Assembly: GCA_025331125.1 (NCBI GenBank)
Contig: JAOALB010000375.1
Span: 1-10,091, forward strand
Direction of reading: 5' to 3'
DNA from: Mycogone perniciosa
Lineage: Eukaryota; Ascomycota; Sordariomycetes; Hypocreales; Hypocreaceae
Length of the DNA: 10,091 bases
A model generated the notes under the pieces. The model was not told the DNA's origin. It was given only the letters and a program-made list of their open reading frames with translations, and did no database searches. Made by a program: the position numbers and the translations under genes. Shown here piece after piece: positions 1-7,357 of this stretch. Numbering within the stretch: position 1 is the stretch's first letter; every line of letters starts with the position of its first letter.

Positions 1-74
1 CATCCCTGACCTCTCTGTCAACATAAACCCACGAACCTCGGTTTATCCCTTGAGAATCAACCCGGATCGTCACA
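1..74 (-). repeat. LTR-like repeat fragment, inverted copy of 515-616
   Basis: Read on the minus strand from 74 leftward, this begins TGTGACGATCCGGG. It then follows the plus-strand sequence starting at 515 for its whole visible length, with roughly five sixths of positions identical by eye, a few substitutions and one single-base gap. Most differences are transitions, with C or G on this side and T or A on the other, so this copy is the less mutated one. It is cut by the window edge, so its outer end is not visible. The TGT...start resembles an LTR boundary. Alternatively the pair could be long terminal inverted repeats of a non-autonomous DNA transposon. The inverted relationship is seen directly; the LTR identity is inferred. 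Confidence 0.7.
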
Positions 75-81
75 CAACAGC

Positions 82-489
82 AGCAATAACAGCAGATGCT
101 CTATTGCTACATAACAGCTATCACAGCAGCCACAACAAGGGAGGCCACGAGGGCTAGGAAGCAGCAGCAGCAGTAGGGCTGCTACACAAGAATTATCACA
201 ATAGTCACAAGTGCAGCCGAGAGGTCGGCCCCAGGGCCGACCACCTAGACGTCAGCTTAATCCCAGTATACAACAGGTCCCCTCAGAGTCAGAGACCAAA
301 AGCTCACAGCCGACATTACAGGGGCCTAGAATATCCAGTCAACATTCCAGAGGCTATAGTAGGTCGCAGCTTATAAAAACTTCTAGCCGATAAAGCTATA
401 TCTCTGCTATAGCAGCAGCGATAGCAATAGCATTATCCTAGATTAAAGAGATTAAAGAGATTATATTAGCTATACAGCTGGAAAAATAG
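82..489 (+). pseudogene. Broken Gln/Ser/Arg/Pro-rich reading frame in GC-rich island
   Basis: One plus-strand frame reads as low-complexity, basic, Q/S/R/P-rich protein. It is interrupted by TAA at 112, TAG at 202, TAA at 391, TAG at 439 and TAG at 487. The longest open stretch runs from the stop at 202 to the stop at 391 and contains RGRPQGRPPRRQL. It has no ATG; a GTG at 211 is the only bacterial-style start and means little in a fungus. After 391 the same frame continues as an Ala/Ile-rich and then Lys/Glu/Ile-rich segment (AIAAAIAIALS, then IKEIKEII), so the frame probably once ran to about 486. Position directly before an LTR-like sequence suggests a retroelement protein terminus, possibly Gag-like, but I recognise no domain. 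Base composition is far richer in G+C than the rest of the window (33 of 60 bases in 181-240). Confidence 0.45.
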
Positions 490-514
490 TTAACTTAAAG
501 GAATATATATAAAT
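398..514 (+). repeat. Direct repeat copy A (less mutated)
   Basis: This 117-bp segment recurs in the same orientation at 782-898. The last 60 or so bases are nearly identical (both end GGAATATATATAAAT), with two compensating single-base gaps elsewhere. Where the copies differ, this one usually has C or G and the other T or A. The similarity stops exactly at 514, where the LTR-like repeat begins. It overlaps the end of the broken reading frame at 82-489. Confidence 0.75.
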
Positions 515-616
515 TGTAACGATCCGGGTTGATTCTTAACAGTTAAACCAAGGTTTGCAGGGTTTATATTAACAGAGAGGTCAGGGATAAATACTAAGCA
601 GGGTAATGTAGTTACA
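515..616 (+). repeat. LTR-like repeat, TGTAAC...GTTACA ends
   Basis: This 102-bp segment begins TGTAAC and ends GTTACA, a 6-bp terminal inverted repeat of the TG...CA type typical of LTRs. Its first 75 bases match the minus strand of 1-74. I see no target-site duplication around it (TAAAT before, ATTCT after), so it is not a clean solo LTR with preserved flanks. It may be the 3' LTR of a retroelement whose internal end is 398-514, or one arm of a terminal inverted repeat. I see no strong polypurine tract before it, only AAAGGAA a few bases upstream. The right boundary at 616 is inferred from the GTTACA end. Confidence 0.55.
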
Positions 617-1044
617 ATTCTGTAGAACAGGCAGTTCTGGTAAATGCAATTATTAATAACTATTTAAGTAACTATACTAAATAAATAATAAGCCAGTTAT
701 ATATATATAAAAGAGAGTTATAATAATTATTAAGGAATATAGCTATATTTTTAATAATTTAAGGTTTATAATTACTTATATATATCTTTAATTATAGTAG
801 TAGTAATAATAATAGAATTATTTTAAATTAAAGAAATTAAAGAGATTATATTAGCTATATAGCTAAAGAATAGTTAACTTAAAGGAATATATATAAATAG
901 ATAAAATGTATATTAAAGACTTATTATTTAAAGCAATTTAATAGTATTAAAATAGTTAGTTATAGATATTATATTATATACTATAAGCTTCCCTTTTATA
1001 TTTATAAATACTTTACCTTTTAAATATTTATTTATTAAAATTCT
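617..1044. other. AT-rich spacer, no gene seen
   Basis: The stretch is dominated by TTA, TAA and ATA combinations with stops in every frame. The only structures I can support are direct repeat copy B at 782-898 and a short inverted repeat AGAAC...GTTCT near 622-636. This is the left flank into which the Gypsy element at 1050 inserted. It reads as old RIP-mutated repeat DNA. Confidence 0.6.
782..898 (+). repeat. Direct repeat copy B (heavily mutated)
   Basis: Second copy of 398-514 in the same orientation. Most differences in the left half are C-to-T or G-to-A relative to copy A; for example, a run of CAGCAG-type triplets in A appears as TAGTAG here. The right half is nearly identical to copy A. 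It is followed by AGATAAAATG rather than by an LTR, unlike copy A. It shows that the 398-514 sequence belongs to a dispersed or locally duplicated repeat. Confidence 0.7.
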
Positions 1045-1049
1045 ATAAC
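1045..1049 (+). repeat. Left target-site duplication (ATAAC)
   Basis: ATAAC lies directly before the 5' LTR and recurs directly after the 3' LTR at 7530-7534. A 5-bp duplication is the usual size produced by Ty3/Gypsy integrases. The perfect match fixes both outer boundaries of the element and shows that both LTRs came in with one insertion. Confidence 0.85.
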
Positions 1050-1221
1050 TGTCACGGCACCGACTGTGACGCGATGTTGATGCCCTGTCACGCAAGCTCC
1101 AGTTATGTAACCAGGCCCTAACGCGTTCCTAGCTATAGCTTTCTATAGAGCCTTAAGGCCTCTTTACTCTTTACAGTACAATAACGATATTTGCCTTAAC
1201 CTGCCTTCCTATACTGTAATA
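1050..1221 (+). repeat. 5' LTR
   Basis: 172 bp, beginning TGTCACGGCACC and ending CTGTAATA. The terminal TA was probably CA, giving the usual TG...CA ends. It aligns with the 3' LTR without any gap. By hand count 34 positions differ and every difference is a transition. CpG-containing blocks such as ACGCG are preserved. In the live element it would have carried the promoter and transcript start; no TATA box or initiator can be assigned after this much mutation. Confidence 0.93.
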
Positions 1222-1310
1222 GTTTATACTGTCCCTTAACTCGGCTGCGCTGTCGCGAGGTATATACCTAACTAATTATAAACTTCCTTAAATTCCCCTT
1301 TTATTCCTGA
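1222..1310 (+). other. 5' leader after LTR, primer-binding site not recognisable
   Basis: The bases after the LTR begin GTTTATACTGTCCC. A tRNA primer-binding site would normally start at or near TGG within a few bases of the LTR end. None is present, either because RIP changed it or because this family primes differently, for example by self-priming. A GC-richer patch (CGGCTGCGCTGTCGCGAGG) at about 1241-1259 escaped mutation. I see no reading frame here. Confidence 0.45.
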
Positions 1311-2582
1311 ACCTATAATAACGCCTTTACAGCCTAGCCTTTGCCCTTTAAACCCTATACCTATAGGAAACCAATTATAAGCGAGATAAATATAAATGCC
1401 CTAAACCTCGCCCTATAACCTAACTTAGCCTAATAGACTATAGTCTTTGCTATAGAGTTAGCGCTTTTCCTTTTTCTCTTTAAAACCCTGTGAAAATCTA
1501 GTATTAATAGCAATTATATATATTTAATAAATATAATTATTAAAGATAATAACCTTTATTACTAGTTCCGTTTTTTTAATTAAGCAATAAATAAAAGTTT
1601 AGTTTAATAGGAAAAATAAAAGTAAACTTTTAAGTAAAAAATCTTAAAATAAATAGCCGAAAACTAAAACTTTAAAGTATAAATTAAAGTTTAGGTTAAA
1701 GCCTTAAATATAGCTTTACGATTAAACTTTAAAAATAATAATTTATTTAGCTGCTGCTAAATTAAAGACTTTAAGTAATTTAATAGTAAATAAAAAGATA
1801 TTATTAAATGCTAGTAAAAATATATTAATTAGCGCTTTTAGATTAATATTACTTTTATAAGTAATTAATTAATTTTTTTAATTAAATTTAAAATTTTTTT
1901 ATATATTGCAGGCCTTTTAAAGGGAAATATATATTAATTGCAATAAAAAAACTTTAATATTATTATCAAGAATCCCAATAACCTTATTTAATAGCATTAA
2001 AAAATTAATATAATATTTTTTATTAATTTTAATAAGCAATATAAAATAATTAACCTATTTTAAAAGGCATTATAGTCTTTTAATAACCTATATATACTAA
2101 ATAAGCCTTTTTAAAACTTTATAGTAAAGTTATTTATATTAAGCAGTAAATATAATAAAACTATTAAATAATTAATAAAGGCTTTAAAAATAAAAGTCTT
2201 TTAAGAATTTACTAATATTATAAAGACTTAAATAATTAAGTTAAATAAATTTAACTTTATTAAATAATATTAATTTTATTAAACTATTTATAATAGGCTT
2301 TAAAAAGGCGTTTATTATAATGCCCTCTGCACTGCCTAAATAGGCTAGTATTAATAAAGCTATTAATAATAGCAGTAATATTATTAACGCCAGCAAAATA
2401 ATTAAATAAATAACTAAGCAAATAACTAAACTGCTGCTTTAACGCTAACTAGCGACTTAATATAGCTAGATACTATATATACTATACTACCTTGCCTTTA
2501 AGTCTTTTGCAAGGAATATATTGCTAAAAGACTATACTTTTACTATAAAAAAGCAGGTTATAGCTTTAATAAATATAATAAA
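1311..2582 (+). pseudogene. gag: Relic gag (capsid/nucleocapsid) of the Gypsy element
   Basis: Gag coats the element's RNA and builds the virus-like particle. A single frame (codons starting at multiples of 3) can be followed from about 1311 to a zinc-knuckle relic at 2535-2576, with many stops. The core is recognisable by its spaced residues: NKPF*NFIVKLF at 2100-2135, where the family has a conserved P/F-R-x-F motif, then LIKALKIKVF*EF at 2172-2210, where it has an A-L-x-x-x-L-S-x-E-L pattern. The zinc knuckle reads YFYYKKAGYSFNKY, the exact C-x2-C-x4-H-x4-C spacing with all four ligands now Tyr. The start codon is not visible; an early Pro/Phe-rich stretch near 1320-1375 may be the N-terminal part. 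Frame and core are well supported, the ends are not. Confidence 0.7.
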
Positions 2583-3070
2583 AAAAAGTAGGCTAATATA
2601 TATTAAAGAAATCTATACTAAGTATAAAATTAAAATTACTAAGTCTAGCTATACCAGCTACGCTTTAACCTAGCAGTATTTTAAAGCTAGTAATAAAATA
2701 GTTTAATAAAGTATAATTATTAAACCTTAATAGTATATTAATATTATTTATAATACTTAGTTAATTTATAAATCTAGGCTTTAAATAATATACCTTTTTT
2801 AAATATTAATAAAGATAATAATAGTAATATTACTTTATTAACTTTTAATTTACCTTAATTTAGCTAGCTATATTTATTAAAAACCTAGATTTAACTTATA
2901 AACTAAGGAAAAGATTAACCTTTACTGAAAGTTGCAAGTAAAGGTTAACTATAAATAATACTATTATTTTAAAATAGATTTACTGCTGCCTTTTTAATTA
3001 AAAGCCTTTTAAATTTAAATTAATAGACAGTAAATCCCTTTTAATATAAACTATACTATCCTTTATATAT
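2583..3070 (+). pseudogene. Degenerate gag-pol junction region
   Basis: Between the Gag zinc knuckle (frame starting at multiples of 3) and the protease (frame starting one base earlier) lies about 490 bp without a recognisable domain. Somewhere here the reading frame changes by -1. This could be a natural programmed frameshift between gag and pol or an indel gained after insertion. I see no clear slippery heptamer that would decide it; A-runs such as the one at about 2579-2586 are candidates only. Confidence 0.4.
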
Positions 3071-3420
3071 AATATTTATATTAATATAAAAGCTTTAATA
3101 GATAGTAGCTATATACTTTAAGCTTTTATTAGCTGTGCTTTTATTAAGTGATTTAGTATTATTATTTAATAACTACTATTTACTAAAAACCTCTTTTTTA
3201 TTAATAAAAGTATAGCTAATAAAATTTTAAACTTTGTTATTATATAAACTATAATTAGCCTTTATAAAGAATTTTAGCTTTTTTTTATTATAAATATCTT
3301 TAATAATATACCTATTATTTTTAGCCTTTTATAGCTAAGAAAATATAACTTTAATATTAATTAAAAAAAAATAACTATTACTTTTAAATCCTATTACTAT
3401 TATAATTATTGCCTTTTAAA
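3071..3420 (+). pseudogene. pol: Relic aspartic protease of pol
   Basis: Retroelement protease cuts the Gag-Pol polyprotein and works as a homodimer around a D-S/T-G triad. The frame with codons at 3101 reads IKALIDSSYIL*AFI, which corresponds to the family's A-L-I-D-S-G motif. The catalytic Asp codon GAT is intact at 3101-3103, but the Gly has become Ser (AGC at 3107-3109), a G-to-A change. The frame continues through INIFNNIPIIFSLL*L at about 3291-3338, matching the second conserved segment (I-L-G-x-x-W-L). Several stops interrupt it. This is the only pol enzyme where the main catalytic Asp survives. Confidence 0.72.
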
Positions 3421-4312
3421 GAATATAGCTAGCTTTATAAAAATTTTAATAGCAGTTAAAATAAAAAATAACTTTATTAAAGCTAATATAGGGAATATAT
3501 ATTACTAGTAACTAATAGTTAAAGATACTTTAAATAAAATAAAACTTAACTTAATTAAATAAAAAACTATACTATACTAGTAACTATTAATTAAAAACAC
3601 TTAAAAAAAAGAAAATTATAATTTAACTGGAAAGGGAGCTTATAAACTATATATTTTATAAACCTTAATATTAAACTAAAATTACTATATAACCTGTAGG
3701 TGTAGTAGAATTAATAATAAGGAAATATAGGTATAGATAATTTTAAATTAAATATATATAAAGCTATTGCCTGCCTTTATAATCTGCAATTAATAATAAA
3801 AAGGAAAACCTTTATTAAAGTTATTACTATTACCTTTTAATATACTATTTCCGCAAAATTAAATTAAACCTTAAAATTAAAAAGTATACTTAGATATAGC
3901 AGATATATAGATAATAGCAGCTATAAACTTTATTACCTTTTATTATTAACTATATATCTGCGCAATAAAAGTAACCTAAGAAAAGATTAACTAAGCTATT
4001 AAAACTAAAAAACTAGCGCCTATTAGCCTATTAAAGCTTTTAGATAAGTTTTTTTAATAAATATTTATAGGATAAAGAGACTATATTAAAGTAAAAATAG
4101 TATTATTAAAAGAAATATATAACTTTATTAATAAATACTATTCTTTAATATAATTAAAAAAAATTACAGCTATTAATATAAAGAAATTTATAATAGGAAA
4201 ACCTAAGCTTAATAAGCTAAATATTTTAAAGAAACTGCTATTTTAGCTATATAATTTATATAATATTTTCTTATTAAAGACAGTAAATAAGCTTCTTTTA
4301 TAATAGGCTTAA
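3421..4312 (+). pseudogene. pol: Protease-RT linker region of pol, mostly unreadable
   Basis: About 900 bp in which I cannot follow a conserved domain for most of the length. Near the right end the pol frame becomes readable again: KLNKLNILKKLLF at about 4205-4243, then LLKTVNKLLL at about 4274-4303, which is the expected place of the D-K-L-P-P-H-R motif that precedes RT in many fungal Gypsy polyproteins. It is rich in TAA stops. The whole gap is in the normal position and size for such a linker, so no deletion needs to be assumed. Confidence 0.5.
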
Positions 4313-5160
4313 GACTATAAGATTAAAATATTGCCGGGAAAAGACCTTTTATATTAAAAAAACAGGTTATTTTTACCTAATAAACTATAAGTAATAAGAA
4401 AATAGTTAGATAATAATTTAATAAAAGGATTTATCTGTAAATTGCAAGTATAATATACTACTCCCCTCCTTTTAGCTATAAAATTAAAAAGCAGCGTTTA
4501 TATTTATTAAAACTATTAAAAGTTAAATAATATTACTATTAAAAATTAATACCTATTACTATTAATCTAGGAAACCTTTAATGCCTTAAGCTGTATAAAA
4601 GTATATATAAAACTTAATATTATCGCTGCGTTTAATAACCTTTATATTGCTAAAAGAGATATATAGAAAACAGTGTTTATTATAAGGTTTAGCCTTTTTA
4701 AAATATTAGTTATACCTTTTAGCCTTTATAATACGCCTGCTATATTTTAATACTATATTAACTATACTTTTTATAACCTCTTTAACTATACTTATATAAT
4801 ATACTTTAATAATGTCTTTATATACTTTTTAAGCTAAAAAGAATATTAAAAATATATCCGCGAAATAGTAGCCTGCCTTTAAAACACTAGCCTTTAAATT
4901 AATATTATTGAATGTAAGTTTAAAATGATAAAAATAAAATACTTTAGCTTAATTATTACTTTAAAGGGATTAGAGATAAATCCTAAAAAGGTTAAAGCTA
5001 TATTAAACTAGCAATTACTTAAAAGAGTAAAAGACTTATAAAAGTTCTTTAGCTTTATAAACTTTTATCGCTATTTTATTTAAAAATACTTTAAAATAAC
5101 TATACTATTAAATAAGTTTTTAAAGAAAAACTAATTATATATTTAAAAAGAAAAATAGTA
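4313..5160 (+). pseudogene. pol: Relic reverse transcriptase of pol
   Basis: RT copies element RNA into DNA. One frame (codons at 4313, 4616, 4802) holds the family motifs in order. DYKIKILPGKDLL is at 4313, then LIKGFI at about 4421. KN*YLLLLI*ETFNALS at about 4539 corresponds to the N-R-Y-P-L-P-L-I segment. Motif A IKLNIIAAFNNLYIA begins at about 4607, and PFSLYNTPAIF is near 4709. YFNNVFIY at 4802-4825 replaces the Y-x-D-D box. The thumb/connection segment NPKKVKAIL is near 4979 and KFFSFINFYRYF at 5042. The motif A Asp (4616-4618) and both YxDD Asp codons (4808-4813) now read AAT, Asn. There are numerous in-frame stops, and the thumb-region TAG at about 5006 sits where W is expected. Identity is certain from motif order and spacing. 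Confidence 0.93.
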
Positions 5161-5540
5161 AAAAGCCTTTAATTTAATTAAATATACTTTTAAATTAGCT
5201 TTAGTTTTAGCCCTTTTTAACTATAATAAATAAATAGTCTTTAAGATAAATGCCTTTAACTAGGCATTAAGCAGTATCCTATTACAGTATAATAAAAAAG
5301 GCATTTTATGCCTTATTACATTTTTCTCTGTAAAGTATAACGCTTAAAAATATAATTATAAAATTTATAATAAAAAACTCTTAGCTATTATTAAAGTAAT
5401 AGAGGAGTAGTGTTTAGAATTATAAAGTTTATAAGAATTTAATGTTATTATAGACTATAAAAACTTTAAATACTTTACCTCGATTAAAGCTTTAAATTAA
5501 TAATAAGTCTAATAGTTTAAATTCCTTTTTAGCTTTAACT
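5161..5540 (+). pseudogene. pol: Relic RNase H of pol
   Basis: RNase H removes the RNA strand during cDNA synthesis. It follows RT in the same frame. AFNLIKYTFKLALVLALF starts at 5165. The first active-site motif reads KINAFN*AL, with the catalytic Asp now Asn (AAT at 5249-5251) and a TAG where Trp is expected at 5261. Next comes IYNKKLLAII, where the catalytic Glu of K-E-L-L-A-I is Lys (AAA at 5375-5377). Then VIIDYKNFKYF follows, where the third acidic residue is retained (GAC at 5453-5455) but the neighbouring His is Tyr. About 100 codons are spanned, the usual size. Two of three metal-binding acids are therefore gone. Confidence 0.9.
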
Positions 5541-6833
5541 TTTATATTATCTATTAACCTGGCTTTAAGGCTGTAAAGCCTAACGCTTTAAATAAAAAAG
5601 TAAAAGATAGGCCTATAAAATTAAATCTTTCTGATAATTAAATTAAAAACAGGCAATATATTATTTTCCTGCAAAGTTCTTTTAGCTTTAAAGTTTAGGC
5701 AATATTTTAAAAAAAAATTTATTAGATATAGAAATATCTATAAAGGCTGCCCCTATAGCTATAATAATACTTGCAGAAAATTAATTAATTAATAACCTAA
5801 TTGCAGTAATATATAAATAAAATACTATAGCGAGAGAAATAATAACTGCACTTTAAGACTTTAATATCTGCTAATAGTTAAAGTAGCTTTACAGGGAATT
5901 TTAAATTACAATAAATAACTATTAAATAATAAATAGCAGAATCTATTACTGAAAGTAGCTTTTTATTGCCTTTAATAATAAGCTTTATATATAAATCCTA
6001 TTTAGAAACCATTTTAGCGGCCTAGCTAGATACCTAAATAGGTTTAAAACCCTAACCCTTATTAACTGAATATACTAATAGCTATAAATCTTAAAAGACA
6101 CTAAAGCATTTATATAAGCCTATAAACTATATATTAAAATAAAGGCTTTATAATCTTTACTATAAAGTTTCCTTTAACTACTGCTAATCTTATTTTATAT
6201 ATAGTTAAATATCTCTATTAACTATATTATACTACTGCCTAAATCCTACTGCTATAATATTACTTATAAGTATTTATTAATAATAGTTTACTGCTTTATT
6301 AAAATATATTACTTTATACCAATTACTTTACTATTAGTAAAAGAGTTAACTAATATATTTATTAGCAGGATTTACTGCCTTTATAGTATACCCGATAATA
6401 TTATATTAAACTGCAGTATATAATTTATATTAAAATTCTAAAAATAATTTTTAAAGTAATTAAAAGTTATATTAAAACAGTTATTAACCTTTTACTTTAA
6501 AATTAATAGCTAAATTAAAAGAATTAATATAAATATAAAATAATACCTATAAGCTTTTATTAACTTCTATTAAAATAACTAAATCTATTAACTTTTACTA
6601 GCTAAGTTTACTGTAAATAATATAGTATTTAAAACTATTAATATATTGCTGTTTTTTATTAACTATAGTTTTAACCTTCGCTTAAAGATAAAGCCTTTAC
6701 AGCTTTACCTACTAAACCTTTCTATAGTAAGGAAAAGAGAGTTTTTCTGCGCTAACGCTATTACTAATTAATTTAAATATATTATTATATAATTAAAGGC
6801 CTTCGCTAAGGCTTTAAAAAAAATATAAAGAAA
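5541..6833 (+). pseudogene. pol: Relic integrase of pol (HHCC and DDE core)
   Basis: Integrase inserts the cDNA. The frame is that of RNase H until about 5690, then shifts to codons starting at 5998, 6211 and 6391. The zinc-binding domain keeps the first His (CAT at 6010-6012). The second His is Tyr (TAC at 6031, correct H-x6-H spacing), and both Cys are Tyr (TAT at 6121 and 6130, correct C-x2-C spacing). In the core, the first Asp is Asn (AAC at 6220-6222), the second Asp is Asn (AAC at 6409-6411) and the Glu is Lys (AAA at 6517-6519). The second-to-third spacing is exactly D-x35-E. Readable surroundings include YKYLLIVVYCFIK and NNIVFKTINI. A second frame change occurs in the A-run at 6816-6823. 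Confidence 0.9.
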
Positions 6834-7345
6834 ACGCAAATATATAAAGGGAGGCATTACTAGTCTATACTAGTAAATAGGAAGTCTTTATTAATATATA
6901 AAATATAAAGATTAACTAGCTAATAAAGAAGCTAGATAATAAATAGGCGGGACTTTATATAATAATAAAGGTATACCTATAAGCCTATACTGTTAATCTG
7001 CTGGAAAGTATAAAGATCTTCCTAGTTTTATATAACTCTTTCCTATAACCTAAAATAATTACTTTACTGCGCTTTAAGTAAAAGACAATTAATAAAGTTA
7101 AGTTAAAGAATATTTAAGGCAAGGTATTAAAAAAGGAAAATAGTATAGATAAAGTATAAAAGAAGTAGGAGTTTAAAGCGCTCTTAGATTATTATAATAA
7201 TAACAGTTTCTACTACTTTATTAAATAAAGATACTATACTGCTATATAGTAACTAGTTAAAGACCTATAAAGCTAAGAGAAGGTAATATAAAACTTTTAT
7301 ATAAAAATAAGCAATATAGCTATTCGCGGCCGAATAGCAAGATAG
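6833..7345 (+). pseudogene. pol: Relic integrase C-terminus (GPY/F-like) and chromodomain
   Basis: After the A-run the frame returns to that of RT. EVFINI*NIKIN is at about 6878, and KKLDNK*AGLYIIIKVY at about 6926-6976 corresponds to the W-x-G-P-Y/F module of Gypsy integrases (TAG replaces Trp at 6944). AYTVNLLESIKIF follows. From about 7166 the pattern EFKALLDYYNNNSFYYFIK*RYY...*...LVKDL fits a chromodomain, which carries aromatic residues, V-K-W and a later W-x-P. Both conserved Trp positions are TAG/TAA (7226 and 7247). In live chromoviruses this domain binds methylated histone H3 and directs insertion to heterochromatin. Chromodomain assignment is by pattern and position. Confidence 0.75.
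7320..7337 (+). repeat. Hairpin-forming inverted repeat before the polypurine tract
   Basis: CTATTCG and CGAATAG form a perfect 7-bp inverted repeat around a CGGC loop. It lies at the 3' end of the pol relic, just before the polypurine tract. The GC content is unusually well kept for this element. Function unknown; it may simply be coding sequence. Confidence 0.5.
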
Positions 7346-7354
7346 GAGGGGGGG
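7344..7354 (+). promoter_or_regulatory. Polypurine tract for plus-strand priming
   Basis: AGGAGGGGGGG lies three bases before the 3' LTR. A purine run directly upstream of the 3' LTR primes second-strand DNA synthesis in LTR retrotransposons. The G-run has survived because GpG is a poor RIP target. Confidence 0.8.
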
Positions 7355-7357
7355 TAC

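Noticed and set aside
161..173. CAG/GCA microsatellite as a separate feature
   Set aside because: Only about four units, within the Gln/Ser-rich broken frame that already explains it.
211..393. 60-codon open frame as a functional gene
   Set aside because: It begins at GTG, not ATG. The same frame is open upstream only to a TAG at 202 and continues past the TAA at 391 in similar style, and it lies between repeat arms. It is a surviving stretch of a broken repeat-derived frame.
515..616. Clean solo LTR from recombination
   Set aside because: The flanking 5-mers TAAAT and ATTCT do not match, and an inverted copy lies at 1-74, so a simple solo LTR is not supported.
1222..1245. tRNA primer-binding site
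   Set aside because: I found no TGG or 3'-tRNA complement near the LTR end. With this mutation load I cannot assign one honestly.
6040..6060. Telomere-like AAACCCTAACCCTT
   Set aside because: Only about two units, not tandem, and it lies in frame inside the integrase zinc-domain relic.
1311..7345. Alternative genetic code in which TAA and TAG encode Gln
   Set aside because: Many stops do fall where Gln is expected, but others replace Trp, catalytic Asp/Glu are lost as well, frame changes occur, and the LTRs carry the same transition bias outside coding sequence. RIP explains all of it.
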